Below are positions 44,524-55,944 of a stretch of DNA of 64,000 bases, piece by piece (the stretch's first letter is position 1; the number at the start of each line of letters is the position of its first letter). The stretch covers positions 115,143,361-115,207,360 of the forward strand of contig CM060703.1 in the NCBI GenBank assembly GCA_030686995.1, written 5' to 3'. The position numbers and the translations under genes are program-made. A model generated the notes under the pieces. It saw only the letters and a list, made by a program, of their open reading frames with translations, had not been told where the DNA came from and ran no database searches. The stretch is from Artemisia argyi. Lineage: Eukaryota; Streptophyta; Magnoliopsida; Asterales; Asteraceae.

Positions 44524-44778
44524 TAACTTCTCAAGGAGAAGTATATCCTCTTCCGGGTCAATCTCTTGGTAATCAATTCCTTCGGGAACTGAATCACTTT
44601 TGAGAAAGGCCTCTAATTCCTCAAGGACGAAATCACTTCCCTCAAACGGAGTGAGGGAAGGAGAAGAATTAGCGATTATGGGATCAGAAGAAGTAGTGGG
44701 ATTGCCACTCGGAAAATTATCAGCGAATCCAAGGAATTCCTGAGCATACTCCTCGGATGCAATGTCAATGACATCAAT

Positions 44779-46362
44779 TCAGTTTACCGAATCAGCATTA
44801 TAATTCGAGGAGTATCTCGAGGTTTGATCAAGGTTGAACGTTATCGCTTCATTGCCAACTCGTAACGTGATTTCCTCATCGAAAACATCGATTAATGCAC
44901 GTCCCGTTCTTAAGAATCCCCTCCCAAGAATGAGAGGAACTCTTGGATCTGCATCGAAATCAACAACGACAAAGTCTGCCGGAAAATTGAACTGTCCCAC
45001 TCTCACAAATACGTCCTCGGCAATACCGAGGGGACGTGAAATTGAACGGTCTGCAAGCTCGAGAGTCATGCATGTGGGACTAAGTGCCTGAAGAGAGAGC
45101 TTTTTCCAAACTGAGTGAGGCATTAAGTTGATGCTTGCACCAAGATCGGCCAAGGCAAAACATTCAACCATACCCGGGAAAGTACATGGTATTAGGAATC
45201 TCCCGGGGTCTCCTAGCTTTTCGGGAAGCTGTTTCAACAGAACCACAGAGCAGTTCTCATTGAGTGGAGTTCGTGCCATCTCAAACATTTTTTCTTTATT
45301 GCTCAACAGGTTTTTGATTGTCGATGTGAATTTGGGCATTAAAAGAAGAGCATCCGCGAAACTAATATCGAAGTGTAGTTCTTGGAAAATCTGAAAGAAT
45401 TTTTCCATCTGATGATTAGCTTTGTCACGGAGCTTTTGGTCTTGCAATCGTGAGGGATATGGAATTGTTGTTTTTGGGTTGGCTTTTGGATATTCAACAG
45501 GACCTTTGGTAGTTTCAAACATGACTTTTTTAGGAGGAGTCGGGACCGGGATAACTGGAGGAGGGATGTCATTAGTACCTCCGTTATTATTAGGAAGTAC
45601 CGTATCCATAGTATCCTTAGTTTCACATTCCTCTACAGGGATAGGAGATGAGGTAGAGGGAGCTGTAGGTCCTTGGTAAGAAACTCCACTTCTTGTGGTG
45701 ATCGCCTTTACATCGCCCCTCGGATTAGCGATCGTGTTGCTAGGTAAAGTAGTACCTGAGCCCGAGGGTCGATCATTTAAAGACTTCTGGAAATTAGACA
45801 TTTGACTAACCAGCATTCTGTTTAGTTCTTCTTGGGATTTCATAAACTGTTTTAATAACTCATCATGTGATGGTCCAGTTGGAACAATGGCTTGATTTTG
45901 GTTTGGAAAATTTTGAGCCCGATTGTTCTGGAAATTCCCATGTTGCTGGTTGTTATTACCTTGGAAGTGGTTTTGTTGTTGAAAATTACCCTGTGGGTAA
46001 TTGTTCTGACCTTGATTACGGTTATAGTTCCCTTGGTTCTGATTTTGGTTAAACTGATTTTGACTAGAGATGAAATTCCCTTGGTTGTTATAACCTTGGT
46101 TCATTCGATTCTGGTTCTGATTCTGGTTCCTGTTTTGAGGCTGATTAAACCCTGGTGGTCCAATATAGTTATTAGAACGGTAGCTCAAAAGGTTTCGGTC
46201 TCCTTGCGGTTGGTAAGAATTACCTCCCGTATTATAGGAACCTTGAGCTGCAGACACATTTTCACGAGCAAAGCCACCGGAGGCTGGGCACTCTGTGTAG
46301 GGATGTGGACCACCGCAAGTTTCACAACTTGGGTTAACAGTTTTGACCTGATTAGGATTATT
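44779..46362 (-). pseudogene. Athila nucleocapsid, Q/N-rich linker and protease
   Basis: Same frame as gag before it and pol after it, separated by in-frame stops TAG (46363-46365) and TGA (44779-44781). Just after the first stop lies the zinc knuckle C-E-T-C-G-G-P-H-P-Y-T-E-C (CX2CX3HX4C, about 46290-46330). About 130 residues extremely rich in Asn, Gln and Gly follow (45867-46257), then a helical segment (D-E-L-L-K-Q-F-M-K-S-Q-E-E-L). The retropepsin-like domain has A-D-L-G-A-S-I-N-L-M-P and L-I-L-G-R-G-F-L. The D-L-G in place of D-T/S-G is usual for the Athila copies here. Confidence 0.85.
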
Positions 46363-47247
46363 CTAATGGATACGCAAAACTGCTGTAGACAAATCATCCA
46401 GCTTTTTAGCTAGGATTGATATTTCATTGCTTGCCGGAGTGTCTGACTTAAATGAGTCGTTCCTCTCAGCAGAGGAGTCCCAAAAATTATGATGGGCAGT
46501 CATGTTTTCGATTAAGTCATAGCACTCTTCAGGGGTCCTTTTCATAAAGGTGCCCCCAGCAGCAGCATTGATGGTGTCACGATGACGGAGTGTCAAACCA
46601 TTATAAAAGGTGTCAATAATGGTGACAAGAAGCATGTTATGATTGGGACACTTATCAATGGCAAGTTTGTAGCGTTCCCATGCCTCAAATAAGGACTCTT
46701 CGGGAAGCTGTCTGAAGTTGCTGATGTCATTCCTCAGCTTTGTGACCATAGATGGTGGAAAGTATTTGGCCAGAAATTTAGTGATCATCTCATCAAAAGT
46801 GTGGATTGAATTCTTTGGAAGTCGATCGAACCATGAAGTTGCATGATGAGTGAGAGAATAGGGGAACAAGTATAAACGTAGGCTGTCTTCGGCGACGCCA
46901 TGTTGTTTCATGCTTTGGGTGACAGTTAAAAATTTGTCGAGATGCCTGTTGGCATCGTCACCCGGCAATCCGTGGAACTGGCACGTATTCTGGATCTGTT
47001 GTATCATGTGGTGTTTTAATCCAAAATCCGTGGCTCCAATAATGAGTGGTGCAATTGGTCCACCCCTCCCGTGCATGGTAGGTTGACACAGTTCCTCCAT
47101 AGTTCGGGTGTCAGGAACTGGCTCCTCCTTGGGAGGGATTGGGGGCTCGTCGTTCATTTTTATTGTGTGTTCTTCTTCAACAGTACGTAACTCGGGTACG
47201 ATTTTCTTCTTTTTATTCTTTGTTTGTGAACGAGTGCGCATGCACAA
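46363..47247 (-). pseudogene. Athila Gag capsid, N-terminal part of broken gag-pol
   Basis: Starts MCMRTRSQTK at 47247; MRTRSQ at 47241 matches the start of the other copy (MRTRSS) and may be the true start. A basic N-terminus is followed by the Retrotrans_gag fold, residues about 80-210: A-T-S-W-F-D-R-L-P, F-L-A-K-Y-F-P-P and L-F-E-A-W-E-R-Y-K. It ends with a TAG at 46363 a few residues before the zinc knuckle; the other copy reads through here. Confidence 0.88.
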
Positions 47248-47878
47248 AAATTATTTTTCAACACAAGATCGAGGCAAAACTACAGTGAACTTAAACCCAA
47301 TAATCACAAATGAACAGCTCCTTTAAAAAAGGTACACTATTCACAAGGATACAATGGTAAGTTTTTAATCTTTTAGGTTTGGGAACTTATTATGTTCACA
47401 CCCCCAGTTGGTAGGTGTTCTGCCTTGGTTTGCGGTGGTAAACTTTTTATGTAATTATATTCATAGTAAAATGTTTTTGGCTTTTCGTGTATGGGTAAAG
47501 AAAACTTGGAAAATATTTTTGGAACTGATTCGTTAACCGAAATCGTTCTTTTAAGATTACTCGCAGATCGGCGGGAGGAAATAAATGGATTCCTCTTCAG
47601 TTCGCAATTTAATGTCAGAACTTACCTTAAACCAACTGTATAGGTTGTAATCTTAAAGATAACGAAGTAATTTAACTTCACAGTTTGTTTTTTGTTTATG
47701 ATTTGTTTGGTGTTGTTAACACTTCAGGAGAAATGTTAATGAACGTTTTCAGATATGATTTTGATTTTCTTAAAAATTTACAAAATGGTGATATTTGTAA
47801 AGGAGGGTTTTTTGAAAACCACTAAACTTTTACCGTTTTGAAATACGCAACAACCTCCCCGGCAGCGGCGCCAAATTT
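47248..47878 (-). other. Leader of the inner Athila copy with PBS
   Basis: About 600 bp of untranslated leader without a credible ORF. In sense the PBS TGGCGCCGCTGCCGGGGA (47856-47873) lies five bases inside the 5' LTR. The leader of element B (55389-55944) is homologous but diverged. Confidence 0.8.
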
Positions 47879-50800
47879 TGACTCCTCCCAAACCAACCAG
47901 TCAGCCGTGTGCAGCTGTTAGGCCCACCTGGGAGAAAGTGCAAGTTAATATTGACCGTGGAAATATAGGGAAATCCCCGGGTCGTTAAGTCCCAACGAGA
48001 TTGAAATTGTATTTGTAAACGGTTAGGAGAGTGAGTGGTACTGAGGACAGTAACAAGAATGATTTGAGGGTTGATTATACTACTGATTGCTTGGTATTTA
48101 GATATTATGAAATGATATAAACTATAACAGAAATACAGATAAAAGCACAACTAAGAAAATCAGATAACAGATAAAGACAAGTGGTATTTAACAAGTTACA
48201 AACTACAGGGGTAAAAAATGAAACTTTTGAAAACTTAATATTAAAGAAAATGGAAAATGAAATTGAAATTATAAAAGTAATTATTATAATATTTAACTAT
48301 TATTTAATTAATAAAACTATTTAAAATCTAATTTAAAACTTAATTTAAATTATCTAAAAATTACAACTATTACAAATAAACCTAAAAACTTATAACAATA
48401 ATTTCTAAACCTAAATAAGAACTTGAAGAAAGTATAAAAAATGAAAATAAATATTTTTCTCTTTTTATGAGTATTTTATTAATTAAAAATTAGTTAACTT
48501 AATTAATCTAATTAAAATATTCTAAATTACTATTAATACTAAATTACCTTAGAAAATTATGATAAAATTTATAAAACTATTTAAACACTACAAGAATACT
48601 AAAAAATTATAAAAGCTTGCTAAAAATTATATTTAAGCTAATTGACTAATTAATTACTTATTAATTAATTTTAAACTAATTTAATTAATTTAAATAAGAA
48701 AATTAGAAAATGGACAGTGGAAATTATGAAACTATTTTTTAAAAGTCTTAACTACTTTATAAAACTTAGGAAAAATATAAAATTCTACTTTTGTTAAATA
48801 AAATTAAAGAAATCTATTTAATTACTAATATTACCTATTTAATTATTTAAACTAGTTTTAAATCTAATAAATAGTAAACTGCTTAGGAAAATTCTAAGAA
48901 AATTATTTTAACTACTTTAAGGTACTAAGTAATTTATAAAATTATAAAATTGGACAAGTGCTTATTAATAAGCTGAAATGAAAATTAATTAGATAATTTC
49001 TATTAAATAGAAGCTATCACTATTTTTATGTTTGCTTTTTCTGGTTTTTCTTTTATAAAACTATTTAAATACTTAAATTATGAAACTTTTACAAAAACAA
49101 CTACTTTGGAAATCAAGAATAAGCATTGTAAGTGCTTATAAGCTTATACAGTTGACTATGGTTGACCAAACTAAGAAATAAGCTAAGTTGAGGTTATGTG
49201 GGGTCCACTATGATGAAATCTGGTTTACCTAAGTTACTTTTACCTAATTAAGCTAAATGTGGTGAGATAAGCTCCTAGGATAAGCTGGAAAGCTCAAATA
49301 AGCACTTGCTTATTTGGTTTCTGACTCAGAAATGGGACAGAGTTTGGGGACAAGTTTAGGTGGGGTCCACTGATCTATAGGTCAAACTAAGGGTCAAGTT
49401 TTGAACCTGGGTAGGAGGGGGGTTGTAAGAACCAAAGTATGAGATGTGGGACCCACTGGGTTGACCACAATTGACCACCAAAGATGGTGGGGTGAGTTGA
49501 GTCTGCTGATGCAGGGCACTTAGCTTGCCCTGCAAGTGTATTCCAAGGGTAGAAAGGTCCACTTAAAAAATTCTCAAAATTATGAAACTTGTGAAAATCA
49601 AAGGTTCAGCTGGTATAGTTTACACACAACAAGTTTTAAACTCTAATTCAAGGCACAAAAATCAGATTAATTCATGCTATTTTGGTGATTTTCTGCACAA
49701 ATATTTTTGACTTTTTCAATAATCTTGCTCAGTTGACTAAAATGAAATTCCACTTTGATTCTCTGATTGATTATGGTATGTTAAGCTATGTTAAGACTAA
49801 AATAAGCTAAATTACTCACTGATGAGTAGATATGATGAGTTATGGACTCAAATTCCACCACAGTTAACTGTGGTGATGGATTGAGTATGATTTTGACTTT
49901 TATCCAATTAAGACTTGATTATTTTTGTTTTTCTGAGCTAGTATTACACTATATGACTTGAAGCAAATAGAAACAACAACTTAAACTACCTTGAACTAAG
50001 ATGAAAAACCTGATCCAAACACACCTTTAGCTAACTGATTTTGTGATTATCAAAGCGATACAATGATTTGACCTACAAATCTGTTTCTAAACCTTAGACT
50101 AACATTAACAGAGATCAAGTAAACATGAATCAACAATATTCTAAGTGTTAAACCATGATAGGGCTCAAATGGATACTTCACTGTGAGATTTTTAGAAAAT
50201 GAGTAACAAGTAATTTTTCTTAACAGCCTAGCAATCTCAAACCATGAATACACTTTAATACACTAATCAAACATAAGAAACACAGAAAATGGCAATGATA
50301 ATCAAGATTAATAAAGATGTAATTCAAAGACAGTTATGAGATTTTTTAGAAACTTACAATATTGCTTTCCTGCTCAAACCATGAACCAAGAACAACCTAT
50401 TTCCTCCCCTGAGGATCTAAACCAATACTCCAAGGCTGCTTCCTTTCCAAATCACTCTGAATCCCAGAAATCAAGAACAAATTGCAACAGTTGACTTTAG
50501 TTGACCAATTTATAATTTGTGAGATTTTTTTATATTAAACTGATTAGTAGGTTACTAAAAGCTTTATTGAGCTTATGGGAGCTTATATGAGCTTACTCAA
50601 TCCATGAAACCATACAGTAACAACAACACAACTTATTGAGATTATTGATATGAAATTGAAAATGGCATTAACTAAGATAATAATACAAACTTGATTTTTA
50701 TTAACTTAAAAGATTACTAATACACTGAGAACACTTAAACTGAAACTTGAAAGCTTAAAATTACACTTGAACTTTTTAAAACACTAATACGACATACACT

Positions 50801-52070
50801 TTTTAAATTAAAAACTAGATATGTAACTCTTCTGCTTCTCTTGGTCTTTATAGGTGAGAATAAGCATCCAGGTGTCCTCAAGGACTTTTCCCACTTCATC
50901 TGAGCCCTTGATTATGTCTAATTGATATCCACCGTTTAAACTCACTTTTGGCGCCAAAGTCCTCCACGTTAACTTGGAGGCTACGTTCTGCAATTAAGAA
51001 TAATTGGGAGTATGTGGATGTGTCAGGGGACAAAGGGGAGGGTTTTTAGGACAAGTTGGGGCTTTATGGAAGAAACAGAGGAGGTAGTATGGTTTGGAGA
51101 GAATTTTTGTGGAGAAAGCATTTAATGCTTATGTGGTTTGGTGTGTGAGGTTGAAAGGTGAGGTTAGGGGAGTAGGGGGTGAGGTGGAGCAAAACCATGG
51201 TGGTTTTTGTTTGCAGAGGGAGGTGAGGGAGTGGTACAGTGGTGGTGGTTTGGGGGAAGATGAGTCAACGAGGGGTTTGACCCCCCGTTTTATTAAAAGG
51301 GTGGTTTGGACTGGGCTTATTTTGGGCTAGGGGTGTGTGTGGGCTGGGTAAGGTTTGGATTGGATTGGAATTTTTGGGTTAAGTAAATAAAAAGGGTCCG
51401 GTTTGGTTAAAGTGTACACAAGGACCAAAAATGTAATTTGGGTAAAATAGAGGGACTGAATTTGTGATTTTCCCAAAGTATTTTCAAGTGCTATTTTTGC
51501 CAAATATGATAAACCAAGGACTAATTTATTTATTTTTCCATTTAAAAATATCCAGGGACCTTTTCTGTAATTTTTCAAACTCCAGGGACCATTATTGTAA
51601 ATTTGGATTTTTAAGGGACTGTGGTTGTAATTTCTCAAAATGTTATCAAAATTGTTCCATTTTGTCATTCATGCATAGTACAAGGGTATTATTTGTAAAT
51701 TTTCCAGTTTTGAATACCCAGGGACCATTTTTGCCAATTTTGTAATTTGAGGGGTAAAAGTTGCCAGTTTGTGTAAACTATCATCCAGGGATCATTTGTG
51801 AATATTTTTGGTTTCCCAAGGACTTAAGTTGACTTTTCATTCATTTTAAACCTTCAGGGACTAGTTTTGACAATATTTGAAACTTGAGGGACTGAAACTG
51901 CCAATTATGCAAACTTTGTACGTTTTTCATTTGTTTTTGCATATTTTGTATTTGAAACATATAAAACACTCTTCTAAGATATTTTAAGTATTATGATGCA
52001 TTTTTGAGTGTTTTTGTATGTTTTGGCAGCTCAGATTTGTATAAAATGATGAGTATTTAGACACTCATCA
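47879..52070 (-). repeat. Athila LTR_b, right (5') copy
   Basis: TGACTCC...CATCA, 4192 bp and complete, directly followed by the GGTGG target duplication. It has the palindrome CACCACAGTTAACTGTGGTG at 49856-49875 and the terminal hairpin at 52047-52070. Its length is notable for Athila. Confidence 0.92.
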
Positions 52071-52075
52071 GGTGG

Positions 52076-53360
52076 CATCATTTAACTTGCGATAGTCAAT
52101 GCAGACACGCCATCCCGTAACCAAATGAGTTGGAATCAACTCATTTTCCTCGTTTGTGACAACAGTAATGCCACCCTTTTTTGGAACACAATGAATTGGG
52201 CTAACCCAAGGACTGTCCGAGATAGGGTAAATCAATCCGGCATCAAGAAGTTTTAAAACCTCTTGTTTGATTACCTCATGAATTTTTGGATTCACCCTTC
52301 TTTGTTGTTGGATTGCAGGTTTGAAGTCGTCCTCCATTAAAATCTTGTGGGTACAAAATTCAGGGTCAATGCCATTGATGTCGGAGAGTCGCCAAGCAAT
52401 TGCTTGTTTATGTGACTTCAAAACCTTTATGAGAGCAGCCTTTTCCTCAACACTTAAGTCTTTAGCAATTATGATGGGTAATTTATCATCACCCTCCAGA
52501 AATGCATATTCAAGATGAGGCGGCAAGTCCTTAAGTTCAACCTCAGGGAAGTCATCAGTTTTCTCAACATTATTAACTTCCTCCTTATGAAGTGTTTGTG
52601 GTAGAACAGGAAGAGGAGAGGGATCTTCGTTTAACAATTTCTCAAGCAGGAGAATATCCCTCTCGGGGTCAATCTCTTGGTTATCGATTCCATCGGGAAT
52701 CGAGTCACTTTTGAGAAAGGCCTCAATTTCTTCTAAGATGAAGTCACTTCCCTCAAACGGAGTGAGGGAAGGAGAAGAATTGGCTATGATGGGATGAGAA
52801 GATTGAGTGAGGTTTTCACTCGAAGAATCATCAATGAAACCTAAAATCTCTTGAGCATACTCCTCAGCAGCAACATCGATGACATCTATTTGATTCACCG
52901 ATTCACGGTCATAATTGGAGGAGTATCTCGAAGTTTGATTTAGGTTGAAGGTAATGGCTTCCGTTCCAACACGCAGTGTGATCTCTTGCTCAAACACATC
53001 GATGAGAGCACACCCAGTTCTAAGGAATCCCCTTTCAAGAATGAGAGGGACCCTTGAATCGGCATCAAAGTCAACAATCACAAAATCTGCCAGAAAATGG
53101 AACTTTCCCACTCTAACAAACACGTCCTCAGCAATGCCAAGGGGACGGGAAATTGAGCGATCGGCAAGCTCTAAAGTCATGCACGTGGGAGTAAGTTCGG
53201 GAAGAGAGAGTTTCTTCCACACGGAATATGGCATTAGGTTAATGCTAGCACCTAGATCGGCCAAGGCGAAGCATTCAACCATCCCTAGAAAAGTACAAGG
53301 AATAAGAAATTTCCCGGGGTCTCCAAGCTTTTCAGGAAGCTTTTTCAAAAGAACTGCTGA
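52076..53360 (-). pseudogene. Athila B protease and N-terminal RT, cut by the composite insertion
   Basis: In the same frame as the gag ORF upstream but separated by the TGA at 53361-53363. The protease has A-D-L-G-A-S-I-N-L-M-P at residues about 29-39 and, later, L-I-L-E-R-G-F-L with Glu where the inner copy has Gly. A long acidic linker leads to the RT N-terminus ([26 protein letters not shown]). The native sequence stops at the GGTGG target; the frame continues on the far side at 32239. Confidence 0.87.
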
Positions 53361-55388
53361 TCAGTTCTCATTCAGAGGAGTTCTTGCCATCTCAAAGAGT
53401 TTTTCCTTATTACTTAACAGATTTTTGATTGTCGATGCAAACTTGGGCATCAAGAGAATAGCGTCCGCAAAGCTAATGTCAAAGTGCAAATCTTGGAAGA
53501 TTTGGAAAAACTTATCCATTTGGTGATTAGCCTTTTCGCGGAGCTTTTGTTCACTGAGACGTGATGGGAAAGGAATAGAAGTTTTGGATTTAGGGTTGTC
53601 CACTGGAGTTTCTGGTGGTTCAAAGACAACTCCAGGCTTACACCTGGTTTCAGGAATAACCTGAGGTTGGACGTGTGATGTACTTCGTGAGCAAGTAGGT
53701 TGCACCTTGTCCTTTGTCACCTCAGGTTCATGTTCCACTACCTTTGGAGGAGAGGGAGAAGAGGTAGTAGGAATCGCGGGTTCATCATATGAAGCACCAC
53801 TTCTTGCTGTGATCGCCTTAGCATCGCCCCTCGGGTTAGCGATCGTGTTGCTCGGTAAAGTAGCACCTGAGCCCAAGGGTCGATCATTTAAAGACTTCTT
53901 GATATCAGAAATCTGGCTGACTAGCAACTTGTTCAACTCTTCTTGGGACTTCATGAATTGCTTTAACAACTCGTCAGATGAAGGCCCAGTTGGAACAATG
54001 GCTTGATTCGGATTAGGAATATTTGGAGCTCGATTTTTCGGATTGGGACCTTGATTTTGAAAATTACCCTGGTTAGGGTTGTTGTTTCCATGAAAATATC
54101 CCGGATTGAAATTACCCTGACCTTGGTTTCGATTAAAGTTTCCTTGATGTTGGAAACCTTGGTTTTGATTGTGAAAACCATGACCCTGATTGAAGTTACC
54201 TTGATTTTGAAAACCTTGGTTCGCTCTATTTTGATTTTGGCCATGGTTTTGGACATTTTGGTTTTGATTAAAACCAGGAGGTCCAGGATAATGATGATGA
54301 GGACGATAGTTCGGGTCCATAGGAGGGCGATATTGATTGCCTCCTTGATTTTGGGACCCGGCTACAGCATGAGCTTCATATGGAGGACCATCAGTAGCTG
54401 CGCAATTGTAGTAGGCATGCGGCTCACCACAAGTTACACAGACTTCCACTTTTTTAACCTCAGCAGGTGGAGGATGTTGTGGAAATGAAACTTTCTTTGT
54501 TTGGGCGAGAACCAAAGCTTGAATAGCTTCAGTGAGCTTGGCAATCTTAGCATCCGTGCTAGATTGACTCACAGAAGATGAAGTGGAAGGACCCGCATTG
54601 ATTTTAAAAAAAATCGGTTTGCTTCGTGTAGAGCGGACCTTGGACTTATTTTCTATGATTTGCAAAGCTTCTTTTGTGGTTCTACTCAAGAAATTACCTC
54701 CCGCGGAGGCATTGAGAGAATCCTGATCAGCTTGGCTCACGCCATTGTAAAAAGTATCGAGTTGCATCAACTCTGAGAAACCATGATGTGGACACTTGCG
54801 AAGTAATTCTTTGAAACGATCCCACGCTTCACCAAAAGATTCATCATATTTCTGAGTGAACTTGGTGATTTCGTTCTTAAGACTCGTGGTCTTGGAAGGT
54901 GGGAAGAATTCATTCACAAATTTTTTGACAAGATCTTCCCATGTCTCAATAGATCGAGGAGGTTGTTTTTCAAGCCAAATCCGGGCTTGTCCCTCCAGTG
55001 AGAATGGGAAGAGAAGAAGTTTTATTGCTTCACAAAGGACATTCTTGTACTTGATGGTCGATGTGATTTTATTGAACCATCGAATGTGAGCATGAGGATC
55101 GTCCCTCTCAAAACCGTAGAATTGACTTGAGGTTACAAGATTGAGTAACCCGGTTTTGAGCTCAAAATTATCAGCCACGATGGCTGGAACAACAATGGCA
55201 TCTCCGTAACCCTCGATGGGTGCTTGGAGAAGCTCACACATGGGGCGGTCTTCCGCCATGGTGACAGTGGGTGTGGCAACAGTACGGATCTCAGATCCGA
55301 CTGTTGGTGCTGAACGTCTACGAGATCTTCGAGGTTTCCGAACAAGCTCACGTAATGGGCTCGTGGACCTTGAAGAACGAGTGCGCAT
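53361..55388 (-). pseudogene. Athila B Gag with zinc knuckle and Q/N-rich domain
   Basis: A 675-codon frame starting MRTRSSRS. The N-terminus is basic (R/S-rich, residues 1-28). The Retrotrans_gag fold spans residues about 90-215, with A-R-I-W-L-E, F-V-N-E-F-F-P-P and F-G-E-A-W-D-R-F-K. The zinc knuckle C-V-T-C-G-E-P-H-A-Y-Y-N-C is at about 317-329. Residues about 345-470 (53980-54355) are dominated by Asn, Gln, Gly and Phe in N-Q-G-N-F-type repeats. A Pro/Ser/Thr-rich stretch leads to the protease. The TGA at the end replaces a Cys codon of the inner copy (P-L-N-E-N then stop), so this was originally part of one long gag-pol frame. Confidence 0.88.
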
Positions 55389-55944
55389 GCACTAGAGATA
55401 AAAACCAATCAAAACAAAATCGAGGCAAATCCACAGTGAACTTAAACCAATAATCACAAGCAAGTGGCTTCTTTAAGAAAGGTACACCACTCACAGGGAT
55501 ACAAAGGAAAGTTTTATATCTTTGGTTTGGGAACTTATTATGTCCACACCCCCAGTTGGTAGGTGTTCTGTCTTAGTTTGCGACGGTTTATTTTTATGTA
55601 TGATTATTATTCACAAGAAAAGACGGATGTTTTTGTGTTTTTGTGTATGGGTTTAAAAACTTTTGGACAATATTTTTGATACCGTTTTGTTTACCAAAAT
55701 CGTATTTCTTTAAGAATCACCTTAAAAGAAACACAATTTTGAAAACGTAACGATCTGTTTTGTTTTTTTTTTTTTTTTTTTTTTGGTGTTTTAACACTTT
55801 AGGAAAAGTTTTAATGACTTTTTTATGTTTTGATTTAAAATTCACAAAAGTGGTGGGTTTTGTACAGTGATGATGGTGAAATAACACTAATCTCAAAAGA
55901 CGCTATAGAAACGCGCACACCTCCCCGGCAGCGGCGCCAAATTT
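55389..55944 (-). other. Leader of Athila B with PBS
   Basis: Untranslated leader; a poly-T run lies near 55766-55783. In sense the PBS TGGCGCCGCTGCCGGGGA is at 55922-55939, five bases from the LTR. No gene is seen. Confidence 0.8.

Larger units (their letters stand above)
32240..52070 (-). mobile_element. Three-LTR Athila composite inserted in RT of element B
   Basis: Order on the plus strand: LTR_a (32240-35977), a 377-bp stub of 3' non-coding sequence, LTR_b lacking 28 bp (36355-40518), internal region with gag-pol (40519-47878), full LTR_b (47879-52070). The whole block is flanked by one perfect duplication, GGTGG (32235-32239 and 52071-52075), and the host RT frame is contiguous without it. 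A simple insertion would have two matching LTRs; here the outer LTRs are of different subfamilies. Confidence 0.85.

Noticed and set aside
52945..53526. Long open frame on the plus strand opposite Athila pol
   Set aside because: It mirrors the antisense of protease and Gag coding sequence; composition is Ser/Arg-rich as expected for a shadow frame, and the minus-strand frame has clear conserved motifs.
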